A DNA stretch of 48,018 nucleotides from a virus. The first letter of the stretch is position 1, and each line of letters starts with the position of its first letter. A program made the translations under genes and the position numbers. Shown in pieces: positions 30,539 to 36,458 of the stretch. The notes below the pieces were generated by a model that saw nothing but the letters and a program-made list of their open reading frames with translations, did no database searches and had not been told where the DNA came from. The stretch covers positions 1 to 48,018 of IMG/VR virus record IMGVR_UViG_3300031857_000327; one strand, written 5' to 3'.

Positions 30539-30757
30539 TTAACAATAATCAACAGTAAGTATATCAAGACCTGGATATTGCCTTTTTGCAATGTCCTCTG
30601 CTTCTTGATGATTGCACTTTTCATTAACCCCATGTTCAACCTTAACATAAACAAATACACTTTTGCCTGTTACAAAACGGACAAGATATTCTTCCTCAAA
30701 GTGAAGTTCTCGGTCTCGCTTTTCCTTTAAGCACCTTTGATGTTTTTTGCTAGACAT
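30539..30757 (-). CDS. small hypothetical protein
   Basis: 72 residues from ATG 30757 (MSSKKHQRCLKEKRDRELHF), which follows AAAGAAG; the frame is open to 30802 but that ATG would lie upstream of the predicted transcription start region. It has a basic N terminus and CNHQEAEDIAKRQYPGLDIL. Unknown. Confidence 0.6.
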   Translation of the reverse strand: MSSKKHQRCLKEKRDRELHFEEEYLVRFVTGKSVFVYVKVEHGVNEKCNHQEAEDIAKRQYPGLDILTVDYC

Positions 30758-30782
30758 TAAAGCTTCTTTAGGTTTCTCTACT

Positions 30783-30838
30783 AACATACACGAAAAGCTC
30801 ATGCAACATGGAAAGAGTGTGCCAGTTTAGAAGGCGTT
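30783..30838 (-). promoter_or_regulatory. dyad promoter P9
   Basis: -10 TATGTT with TG extension (30783-30788, minus); GCCAGTT at plus 30821-30827, 32 bp upstream, with a weak distal half AGGCGTT. Confidence 0.65.
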
Positions 30839-30847
30839 TGGGTTAAA

Positions 30848-31285
30848 TTACACCAAACCATAATAGCAATCAATATTTATTGTATATTCTCCAGGTTCCA
30901 ACAAACTCCTTAAATATAAATCATGAGCAATCATGTCTATGTGAGGATAAAAATTTCTTTGCCAAAACAATTCATTTTGTGATTGAAATTCAAAATATTT
31001 GGATGTTTCCTCAGGTGTAGTATTCATCCAAGTTTTAAAACTTACACCCATTTCTTCACCATTAACTTCAAATGGAATCTCAGTTGCTTTATATTCTGTT
31101 TCTTCCATACCCCATTGAAGAAATTCTTCTGTTGTAGTACAAACAAATGTTTCTAGACCCTTTTCTTTGCAACCATCTTGCTGTTGAAAATTATAGGGTT
31201 TACCATAAACATCTTGGACAAATTTATCCCATTCATTCACATCTATCATTTTTACAGTTTCAATAACCAATGATGGCTTAGTCAT
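30848..31285 (-). CDS. conserved phage-type hypothetical protein (145 aa)
   Basis: Contains MIDVNEWDKFVQDVYGKPYN (a Met at residue 13 could be the start) and FQQQDGCKEKGLETF, a segment I associate with phage hypothetical proteins. The rest is acidic/aromatic, ending in YTINIDCYYGLV. Expressed from promoter P10. Function unknown. Confidence 0.7.
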   Translation of the reverse strand: MTKPSLVIETVKMIDVNEWDKFVQDVYGKPYNFQQQDGCKEKGLETFVCTTTEEFLQWGMEETEYKATEIPFEVNGEEMGVSFKTWMNTTPEETSKYFEFQSQNELFWQRNFYPHIDMIAHDLYLRSLLEPGEYTINIDCYYGLV

Positions 31286-31311
31286 GCTTTTAAATTTCTT
31301 GTGGTTTTAGT

Positions 31312-31367
31312 AATCTATGGGAAATTCTATGTGGTGTGAGAGTATGTGTGACAGTTTGGGGAGTGTC
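31312..31367 (-). promoter_or_regulatory. dyad promoter P10
   Basis: -10 TAGATT (31312-31317, minus); GACAGTT-N4-GAGTGTC at plus 31350-31367, 32 bp upstream. Twin of P8. Confidence 0.75.
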
Positions 31368-31468
31368 TTAAATGTAGCCTTGAGGTTTTTGAAACTAGAT
31401 TACTAAGAGATTGTGTCAAGTGTATTAAATGGCTCAGAGAGTAACATAGAAGATTTAAGTCTAAGTAA

Positions 31469-31541
31469 CGAATCCTTCTGGACTTGAACCAGAAACGTGG
31501 AGTTAGAAGCTCCATATGATGTCCAATTTCACCAAGGATCC
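31469..31541 (-). tRNA. tRNA-Arg(TCT)
   Basis: 73-nt cloverleaf: acceptor GGATCCT/AGGATTC, D stem GTGA/TCAT, anticodon stem TGGAG/CTCCA around loop CTTCTAA, T stem TCTGG/CCAGA. Anticodon TCT reads AGA/AGG, codons rare in many cyanobacteria but common in AT-rich phages. A CATAAATA box lies 32 bp upstream (31573-31580). Confidence 0.93.
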
Positions 31542-31572
31542 AATAAAACCTAAAACAATTCAGATTCTCGGT

Positions 31573-31580
31573 TATTTATG
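31573..31580 (-). promoter_or_regulatory. late-type promoter box (CATAAATA)
   Basis: Minus-strand CATAAATA, one mismatch from TATAAATA, positioned to transcribe tRNA-Arg. Confidence 0.45.
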
Positions 31581-31600
31581 CTAAATCTCTTGAGCAAATT

Positions 31601-31807
31601 TTACTTAGTTTTAAGTACCAAGTAAATCGCACTATGCCAAAGTAAAATAGCTATAAAAGGTAAAAAAGTTGTAAGAGTAGTAGAACCTCCATCATCAAGT
31701 CCATAGACAATAATAGGACAAAAAGATCCTACAGTTACAAGCAAAGCCAATGGAAACATGAGCAAACTAGCAAGTAGCCAAGTAAAAAATCGTTGAATGA
31801 AGATCAT
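31601..31807 (-). CDS. small membrane protein (68 aa)
   Basis: MIFIQRFFTWLLASLLMFPL gives one hydrophobic span, continuing to about residue 34; a second span is at 45-65 (TTFLPFIAILLWHSAIYLVL). No charged pore signature. Follows promoter P11. Function unknown. Confidence 0.66.
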   Translation of the reverse strand: MIFIQRFFTWLLASLLMFPLALLVTVGSFCPIIVYGLDDGGSTTLTTFLPFIAILLWHSAIYLVLKTK

Positions 31808-31851
31808 CTTTAAAATTCAAAAACAGCTTGTAGTCGGTTTGCCAACCACCT

Positions 31852-31910
31852 ATTAAGAATAACACAAACCAAGCAGAACAGGAAAGTCATATGCCAGTTT
31901 AAAGACCGTC
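31852..31910. repeat. 59-bp direct repeat, copy 1 (contains promoter P11)
   Basis: Exact 59-bp unit, repeated at 31983-32041. It contains the full promoter module: GCCAGTT-N4-GACCGTC (31893-31910) and an AT-rich region where the -10 would lie, upstream of 31601-31807. Confidence 0.92.
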
Positions 31911-31915
31911 TAAAA

Positions 31916-31935
31916 GAAAGAGCCCCGAAGGGCTC
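31916..31935 (-). terminator. Rho-independent terminator
   Basis: Minus-strand GAGCCC-TTCG-GGGCTC hairpin followed by TTTCTTTT. Located between the two 59-bp repeats, so it ends transcripts from 32040-32726 before promoter P11. Confidence 0.9.
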
Positions 31936-31952
31936 AGTCCACCTTATGCAAA

Positions 31953-31979
31953 AGTCGGGAAGGTGGCGCCACCTACCGA
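31953..31979. repeat. palindromic hairpin
   Basis: GTCGG...CCGAC arms enclose the perfect 14-bp palindrome AGGTGGCGCCACCT. It sits between the terminator and repeat copy 2. A second possible termination or protein-binding structure. Confidence 0.8.
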
Positions 31980-31982
31980 CAA

Positions 31983-32041
31983 ATTAAGAATAACACAAAC
32001 CAAGCAGAACAGGAAAGTCATATGCCAGTTTAAAGACCGTC
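31983..32041. repeat. 59-bp direct repeat, copy 2 (contains promoter P12)
   Basis: Same 59 bp as copy 1. Its dyad (32024-32041) overlaps the stop of 32040-32726. The promoter here would read only into the palindrome and terminator, giving a very short RNA. Confidence 0.92.
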
Positions 32042-32726
32042 ACTGAAAAATTCTCCCCCAACCGTCTTTAGGATGTTTTACAGTCCACCTATTCTCAAGA
32101 ATTTTTCTAGAATATACAACTTGTCTACCATTTGATACAGGACCACTATAACCATCATAAAAACTACCATAAGGATCTCTAACCCAATAATCCCCTGAAG
32201 CATTTTTACCAATTACACAAATCATGTGGCCACCTGTAGGACTACTAGCAGAACCTCTATGTAGAAATCCAATAACAATTGGTCTTCCTGCAGCAAGTTC
32301 TCTATCTAAATCATCAAAGCCTAGATTATAATAAAAGTTGGATTTAACTCCATAAGACTCTAAAACTATCGTCTGAATGGTATGATCTGTGGAAGCACCT
32401 AAAGCTAGAACTTTTCTCAAATAAGCATCATCACCTTTTGGTCCTGCAGGTAATGAACCAGGCTTAAGATATTCAAGGCACATTGCACAAGCTGAAGAAT
32501 TGCAAGTGCTATCAGGAAGTCTATAATTATCAGTTTGAGGATACCAAGGAATATTAATAATATCAGAAGCTTCTGATGTTCTATAAATTTTAATCCAGTT
32601 TGCATAGTCTTCCAATAATTCTGGACACTTTTCAATTAACAATCTTTCAAAATCATCAACTGCGGCGCGATGCTTTGGGTTTTTGTCATCATAATACTTG
32701 AAAAAATTATTTAAATCTACTCTCAT
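32040..32726 (-). CDS. C39-like cysteine peptidase family protein
   Basis: 228 residues. The peptidase_C39_2 plan is visible: INIPWYPQTDNYRLPDSTCN with the candidate catalytic Cys (about residue 76) in STCNSSACAM, then GRPIVIGFLHRGSASSPTGG followed at once by HMICVIG (candidate His), and VRDPYGSFYDGY (Asp). Such domains cleave peptides, and phage/cyanobacterial relatives act on cell walls or processed leader peptides. No signal peptide; two genes from RlpA, which suggests a wall-related set (inference). Confidence 0.85.
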   Translation of the reverse strand: MRVDLNNFFKYYDDKNPKHRAAVDDFERLLIEKCPELLEDYANWIKIYRTSEASDIINIPWYPQTDNYRLPDSTCNSSACAMCLEYLKPGSLPAGPKGDDAYLRKVLALGASTDHTIQTIVLESYGVKSNFYYNLGFDDLDRELAAGRPIVIGFLHRGSASSPTGGHMICVIGKNASGDYWVRDPYGSFYDGYSGPVSNGRQVVYSRKILENRWTVKHPKDGWGRIFQ

Positions 32727-32751
32727 TGATTAAATGGCATTGATGTTTTAT

Positions 32752-33138
32752 TTAGAGATTGAGATGTGTCAATAGAAATGATAATGGTTTATTTTGTTCT
32801 AGAATTTTATGGGAGCCAATGAGTTCAAGGGTTGCACAAGCTCCTAATAATGTAGGATGGGCATACCAAGCTGCAGTCTTATATTCACCACCTATAGTAT
32901 CTACAGCAGCGGCCGAACGAGCAGAGTATTCATCAAAAACTCTAGCCCCTACATCTAAATCTAAGGCCCGACAACGCTCTACAATTAACCTAAAATCTCC
33001 ATCACTTAAAGTGTCCAAATAAATCCAGAAATTCAATACATCTTTCCAATTAGGTCCAAGAAAACGTTCAGGATATTCTAGAGCAGTTTGATCATCTAAA
33101 TGATCTGCAAAACATTGATGGGATTCAGAAATTTTCAT
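32752..33138 (-). CDS. NWKDVLNFW-family paralogue 6 (distant copy)
   Basis: 128 residues: MKISESHQCFADHLDDQ, YPERFLGPNWKDVLNFWIY, RCRALDLDVG, ATLELIGSHKILEQNKPLSF. It lies 20 kb from the main array but is clearly the same family, with the C terminus altered. ATGA overlap with paralogue 7. Confidence 0.82.
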   Translation of the reverse strand: MKISESHQCFADHLDDQTALEYPERFLGPNWKDVLNFWIYLDTLSDGDFRLIVERCRALDLDVGARVFDEYSARSAAAVDTIGGEYKTAAWYAHPTLLGACATLELIGSHKILEQNKPLSFLLTHLNL

Positions 33139-33533
33139 GGATTTAGAAACAATGGAAGAAATACAAAAGACTTTTCTCCGCCTAAATGATAGGAATAGAA
33201 AAGCTCGCGGGTTGCGGATAACACGGAATCAGCAGCATAACCACCTGCTCTATCAGAAATATTACATCCAGCAATAAATGAAGCCAATGATACTTTATCG
33301 CCTTCTATAGAAAGTGTATCAGCCCAATAATATTTTTCAATTGAACTAAGTGTGGGATAAGATTTTATATACCTACACCCAACAGTCTTCAATTGGTCAG
33401 AATTTAAAGTATCCAAATAAATCCAAAAGTTCAGTACATTCTTCCAATTGGGTCCAAGAAATCCTTCTGGACACTCTAATATTGTAGAGGATGTAGATGT
33501 AGCCAGATCCTGATGAATTTTAGAAATAATCAT
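33135..33533 (-). CDS. NWKDVLNFW-family paralogue 7 (distant copy)
   Basis: 132 residues from ATG 33533 (MIISKIHQDLATS); the frame reaches 33638 but would cross the rlpA terminator. Has FLGPNWKNVLNFWIYLDTLN, C-RYIKS and a FLPLFLNP end; the middle is unique. Sits just beyond the rlpA terminator. Confidence 0.78.
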   Translation of the reverse strand: MIISKIHQDLATSTSSTILECPEGFLGPNWKNVLNFWIYLDTLNSDQLKTVGCRYIKSYPTLSSIEKYYWADTLSIEGDKVSLASFIAGCNISDRAGGYAADSVLSATRELFYSYHLGGEKSFVFLPLFLNP

Positions 33534-33552
33534 TATGAAAATAAAATGAATA

Positions 33553-33579
33553 ATTAAAAATGGGGCACCTAATTGCCCC
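33553..33579 (-). terminator. Rho-independent terminator of rlpA-like gene
   Basis: Minus-strand GGGGCA-ATTAGG-TGCCCC followed by ATTTTT, 22 nt after the stop at 33601. Confidence 0.9.
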
Positions 33580-33600
33580 AACATTACTAAATCACTTCTT

Positions 33601-34062
33601 TCAATCAAGAACCTCAAGTCTAACATGAGCAAGACCACTTGAAATTACTCCAAGATCTCTTGCAATGCCATGACCCAAATCAACAATTCTTCCGCCAACA
33701 TATGGACCACGATCGTTCACTCTAGCTATGGCACTTCGGCCATTGTTTAAATTAGTGACACGAACTCTTGTCCCAAATCGTAAATACCTATGGGCAATTG
33801 TATATGTTCCTGGGCGATAAACTTCACCATTCGCGGTTCTATTACCATAAAAACCAGGACCATACCAACTTGCAGTTCCAGTATAAACATTGGCAACTTT
33901 TCGTTGATTGTGATAGTTCTCTAGTCCCCATTTTTCAGTATTCATTTGAGAATTTGTGGTCTCAAAGATTTCATAATTTGGGGAAGAAACTGCAGTTGCT
34001 TCAACTGGTGTAAACAGAAGAGCACTAGCAAAAAGAAGTGAAAAAGTTTTGTTAAATTGCAT
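33601..34062 (-). CDS. RlpA-like double-psi beta-barrel protein
   Basis: 153 residues from ATG 34062. MQFNKTFSLLFASALLFTPV is a signal peptide ending near VEATA; no lipobox Cys. The C-terminal ~95 residues are the DPBB/RlpA domain: GTASWYGPGFYGNRTANGE, AHRYLRFGTRVRVTNLNNGR, VNDRGPYVGGRIVDL. In Pseudomonas RlpA is a lytic transglycosylase acting on denuded septal glycan; the conserved GPGF-GNRTANGE and DRGP fit. There is no SPOR domain. A strong dyad promoter with a long structured leader precedes it. Candidate lysis or wall-passage enzyme. Confidence 0.9.
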   Translation of the reverse strand: MQFNKTFSLLFASALLFTPVEATAVSSPNYEIFETTNSQMNTEKWGLENYHNQRKVANVYTGTASWYGPGFYGNRTANGEVYRPGTYTIAHRYLRFGTRVRVTNLNNGRSAIARVNDRGPYVGGRIVDLGHGIARDLGVISSGLAHVRLEVLD

Positions 34063-34196
34063 TAAATTAAATTGAACTCTACATCCGGGTTTGAGTACCA
34101 TCGCAACGCCCCTGTCTAAAAGGCAGCACTCCCCGGCTCTAAAAACACTGAATTCATAATGAATCAGTATTTAGACTGGATTTCAGTCTTGCGGTA
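34063..34196 (-). promoter_or_regulatory. structured 5' leader of rlpA-like gene
   Basis: Predicted transcript starts near 34190. Minus-strand order: AGACTG/CAGTCT hairpin; imperfect ACTGATTCAT/ATGAATTCAGT hairpin; a long-range CCGGG/CCCGG pair (near 34136 and 34084) closing GAGT/ACTC and CTGYC/GACAG elements. The start codon is 18 nt after the last element. A riboswitch-like position; class not recognised. Confidence 0.6.
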
Positions 34197-34251
34197 AGTT
34201 TAGCAGCTTTTTCAAGATTAATTTAAAGAAGTGGACAGTTTAAAAATTGAA
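34197..34251 (-). promoter_or_regulatory. dyad promoter P13 (rlpA-like)
   Basis: -10 TAAACT (34197-34202, minus); GACAGTT at plus 34234-34240, 31 bp upstream, inside the end of 34240-34512; distal half AATTGAA imperfect. Confidence 0.66.
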
Positions 34252-34512
34252 CGGCCAAAAATTCCAAAACTTTCTCGGTTTAGCATCAAATATGATCTCT
34301 TGAACTCTATTATGTTCATCTACTCTAAATAAAGCTCTTGTTCCAATTTTAATCCCTAGATCTTTAGCCGATTTACCGTTATATCCAGGGACCATAGCAT
34401 TATTAGCGACATACTTTCTATAGGCACAGGGATATATTTCATCCAAATAAACATACCCGTCACTAAAAATTCTTGAGACTTTACCTATGCGAATGTTTTC
34501 TGGTAGTAGCAT
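34240..34512 (-). CDS. hypothetical protein (90 aa)
   Basis: MLLPENIRIGKVSRIFSDGY, beta-rich with VYLDEIYPCAYRKYVANNAM, GTRALFRVDEHNRVQEIIFD and a Trp/Phe-rich end (KPRKFWNFWPFNF). Looks like a small OB/cold-shock-size barrel but no RNP motif is present. Unknown. Confidence 0.68.
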   Translation of the reverse strand: MLLPENIRIGKVSRIFSDGYVYLDEIYPCAYRKYVANNAMVPGYNGKSAKDLGIKIGTRALFRVDEHNRVQEIIFDAKPRKFWNFWPFNF

Positions 34513-34575
34513 GAGAGTTTAGTCAAGAAGGGTGAATTCGTAGTTTTTCATTAGATTAACAAAAGATTACATGAT

Positions 34576-34734
34576 TTATTCAATAGTTTGAAGAACAACC
34601 AAAACTGTTAATAATAATACAATAATTGCCAAAATAATTTTTCCAGATGCAATAAGAGCTACTGCAACCAATACACCACAAGATGCGAAAAGGATTAACA
34701 TTATAGCTAAAATAATTTTTAATAAAAATTTCAT
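34576..34734 (-). CDS. small hydrophobic membrane protein (52 aa)
   Basis: ATG at 34734: MKFLLKIILAIMLILFASCG, then VLVAVALIASGKIILAIIVL and LLTVLVVLQTIE. Two membrane spans with a small loop; a short start resembles a signal anchor. Preceded by promoter P14. Holin-like by size, but unproven. Confidence 0.68.
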   Translation of the reverse strand: MKFLLKIILAIMLILFASCGVLVAVALIASGKIILAIIVLLLTVLVVLQTIE

Positions 34735-34756
34735 GATCTTTTATTGAACTGTCAAA

Positions 34757-34812
34757 AGGATACACGATTTATTGGGCAAATTGTGATTATGGTGGACACT
34801 CAGTAAACTGTC
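34757..34812 (-). promoter_or_regulatory. dyad promoter P14
   Basis: -10 TATCCT (34757-34762, minus); GACACTC-N4-AACTGTC at plus 34795-34812, 32 bp upstream. Here the distal half is the perfect one. It abuts the late box on the other strand. Confidence 0.7.
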
Positions 34813-34820
34813 TATAAATA
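34813..34820 (+). promoter_or_regulatory. T4-like late promoter box TATAAATA (plus strand)
   Basis: Exact consensus, 9 bp before the start codon of 34830-35270. It adjoins the divergent dyad promoter. If used, the leader is only a few nt, so a leaderless-like start. Confidence 0.6.
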
Positions 34821-34829
34821 AACATAAAA

Positions 34830-35270
34830 ATGTGGTACTACAACGATAAAATTTTAGAGGCTGTCCCAGAAGATATGGAGGGATTTGTATATCTTATTGA
34901 AAATTTAACCAACAATAAAAAATACATCGGCAAAAAAACTTTCTGGCAAAGGCGAAAAGACCCAAAAACTGGACGAAGAAAAAAGACAGAAAGCAATTGG
35001 AGAACTTATTGCGGAAGTTGTGATGAATTAAAGGATGATATTAAAGAACTTGGAATATCAAACTTCAAAAAAACAATACTATATCTTTGTCCACACAAAA
35101 AATCAATGTCTTATTTTGAAACATCTGAACAGTTTAGGCGAGATGTAATTATGAGAGAAGACTATTATAATACTAACGTTGAAGGTAAATTTTTCTCATC
35201 CGAACGTGAGAATATCTACAATAAAGTCATGATTTCAGAGTCTGTTCAACCGCATCTATTACCTGAGTGA
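34830..35270 (+). CDS. GIY-YIG nuclease-like protein
   Basis: The only plus-strand gene; 146 residues. GFVYLIENLTNNKKYIGKKT (about residues 18-37) is the GIY-YIG motif, with Y-x-I and K-Y-I-G-K-K; a basic RRKDPKTGRRKK segment and the candidate catalytic Glu in SYFETSEQF follow. Such small nucleases are found singly in T4-like cyanophages and resemble homing endonucleases (Seg-type). Its end overlaps 35227-35382 tail to tail by 44 bp. Confidence 0.82.
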   Translation: MWYYNDKILEAVPEDMEGFVYLIENLTNNKKYIGKKTFWQRRKDPKTGRRKKTESNWRTYCGSCDELKDDIKELGISNFKKTILYLCPHKKSMSYFETSEQFRRDVIMREDYYNTNVEGKFFSSERENIYNKVMISESVQPHLLPE

Positions 35271-35382
35271 GATAAAAAATTGCAACATCTTTTTGCTCTT
35301 TGGGTAAATCTTTTTCATAAAGACTATTCATTATTTTATCTAATTTTGATCTAAAGGCAAAAACATCGGTTGAGGTAACCAT
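35227..35382 (-). CDS. very small hypothetical protein (51 aa)
   Basis: ATG at 35382: MVTSTDVFAFRSKLDKIMNS, then LYEKDLPKEQKDVAIFYLTQ. Helical. It overlaps the 3' end of the plus-strand GIY-YIG gene. No ribosome site is obvious, so certainty is moderate. Confidence 0.5.
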   Translation of the reverse strand: MVTSTDVFAFRSKLDKIMNSLYEKDLPKEQKDVAIFYLTQVIDAVEQTLKS

Positions 35383-35403
35383 AGAAATAATTATTTTTTC
35401 TAT

Positions 35404-35838
35404 TTATCTCCAATCTTCAAAAAGAAAGCCATCCGGGGTTGAATAGTGTATTTTATTAATTCCATGATGCTTAAGAAATAAAGAGCAAATAGGACATGGG
35501 CGTGAATTTCTTAATTTATTGCCACCATGTCCCCCAACCCTAGCAGTAATAATAGTATCTCCCTCACCTTTAGATCGGATTAAACATAGAATCTCAGCAT
35601 GGAGAAAAATTTTCCGAGAAAGAGAATCATTCTCATATAATTGACTCGCAAGTCTTGCATACTTCTCTTGAATGGTATGAGTCTTTTTATCACAGTTGCA
35701 GGCGGCTGCAATAATTTTCTTTTTATTAAGAATTACACAGCCTAAACGCTCTTTAGATGCTGAAGCCATTGCAACCGCTGTAGCTTGATTGAGTATTTCA
35801 GGTTTAAGTGGCGAAGCGATTGCAATAATGTTACTCAA
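35404..35838 (-). CDS. cytidine/deoxycytidylate deaminase-like protein
   Basis: 144 residues. HAE (FLHAEILCLIRS) and PCPIC supply the zinc ligands and catalytic Glu of the deaminase superfamily. The N terminus (ATAVAMASASKERLGCVILN) fits the start of the fold. Substrate could be dCMP, cytidine or a base in RNA; dCMP would feed dTTP synthesis alongside nrdAB. Driven by dyad promoter P15. Confidence 0.85.
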   Translation of the reverse strand: MSNIIAIASPLKPEILNQATAVAMASASKERLGCVILNKKKIIAAACNCDKKTHTIQEKYARLASQLYENDSLSRKIFLHAEILCLIRSKGEGDTIITARVGGHGGNKLRNSRPCPICSLFLKHHGINKIHYSTPDGFLFEDWR

Positions 35839-35855
35839 GACAAGTAATCAATAAA

Positions 35856-35891
35856 AAATCACTCTAGTTCATCTAAGTCCTAGAGTGATTT
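35856..35891. terminator. hairpin terminator
   Basis: AAATCACTCTAG/CTAGAGTGATTT 12-bp stem, 12-nt loop, followed on the minus strand by TTTTTT. Located between the split gene and the deaminase gene and inside promoter P15. Confidence 0.85.
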
Positions 35892-35917
35892 TAGGATGTG
35901 ACAGTTTTTTAAGTGTC
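35861..35917 (-). promoter_or_regulatory. dyad promoter P15
   Basis: GACAGTT-N4-AAGTGTC at plus 35900-35917, overlapping the stop of 35916. The -10 TAGAGT (35861-35866) lies in the terminator's second arm, 33 bp away. Confidence 0.6.
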
Positions 35918-36458
35918 AGTCTTCTAGATAGGTTTCCATCAGATCATTTAATACTTCTGGCTCCATATTTTCTAAAATAAAGAGTGCATCATCTTCAGTA
36001 GTTGCATACCCTCCATTGATAATGTCTTCAATCATATAATGAGCTAAAAGATCATAATCAAGGTCAGAGTTTAGACGACGATAAAGAGCAGCATTTTTCA
36101 TTTTACGTTGCGAGCCAGTTAATACTCTTCCACCTTTTGTACTACCGCTAGTTTTACCAGAAGGGGGTAAAGCTGGAGTTTGTTTTTTATTGGCTCTTTT
36201 CATCGGCGGGGGTGGAGCTGGCCAAGAACCTCCATGAATTGCTCTACCTTCTTGTGGTTTTGGGGCTGTTTGTTCTTTTTTGGGGTTAGATGCTTTAGCA
36301 GCAGCTCTCAAACGTTCAATTTTAGAAGGTGTTTGTGCCGAAGAACTAGGTTGCTTTTCTGCAAATACATCACCAAGCTCCTTTCTAGCTGCAAGCCTCA
36401 TTTGTTGAGTCTTTTCTTTACCTGAAATACGAGAACTTGGAGGTTTTGAAGGTGTTTG
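35916..36458 (-). CDS. virion-type protein, C-terminal part (after in-frame TGA)
   Basis: This 180-codon frame continues 36459-37022 directly, separated only by one TGA. An internal ATG at 36401 would give 161 residues (MRLAARKELGDVFAEK...) but has no good ribosome site. It has a Lys/Pro/Ala-rich linker, then a conserved C-terminal domain LDYDLLAHYMIEDIINGGYA and LENMEPEVLNDLMETY, a domain found at the ends of T4-like cyanophage virion-type proteins. Together with the upstream part the product would be about 368 residues. Confidence 0.75.
   Translation of the reverse strand, partial: QTPSKPPSSRISGKEKTQQMRLAARKELGDVFAEKQPSSSAQTPSKIERLRAAAKASNPKKEQTAPKPQEGRAIHGGSWPAPPPPMKRANKKQTPALPPSGKTSGSTKGGRVLTGSQRKMKNAALYRRLNSDLDYDLLAHYMIEDIINGGYATTEDDALFILENMEPEVLNDLMETYLED

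Noticed and set aside
31327-31515. 62-residue minus-strand reading frame
   Set aside because: Overlaps tRNA-Arg and the P10 dyad; Ser/His/Leu-rich composition unlike a real gene.
34084-34138. A tRNA in the rlpA leader
   Set aside because: Paired arms exist, but the T arm, anticodon arm and acceptor do not form a cloverleaf.
34580-34765. 61-residue reading frame MYPFDSSIKDH...
   Set aside because: Different frame over the better 52-residue membrane gene 34576-34734, and it starts inside promoter P14.
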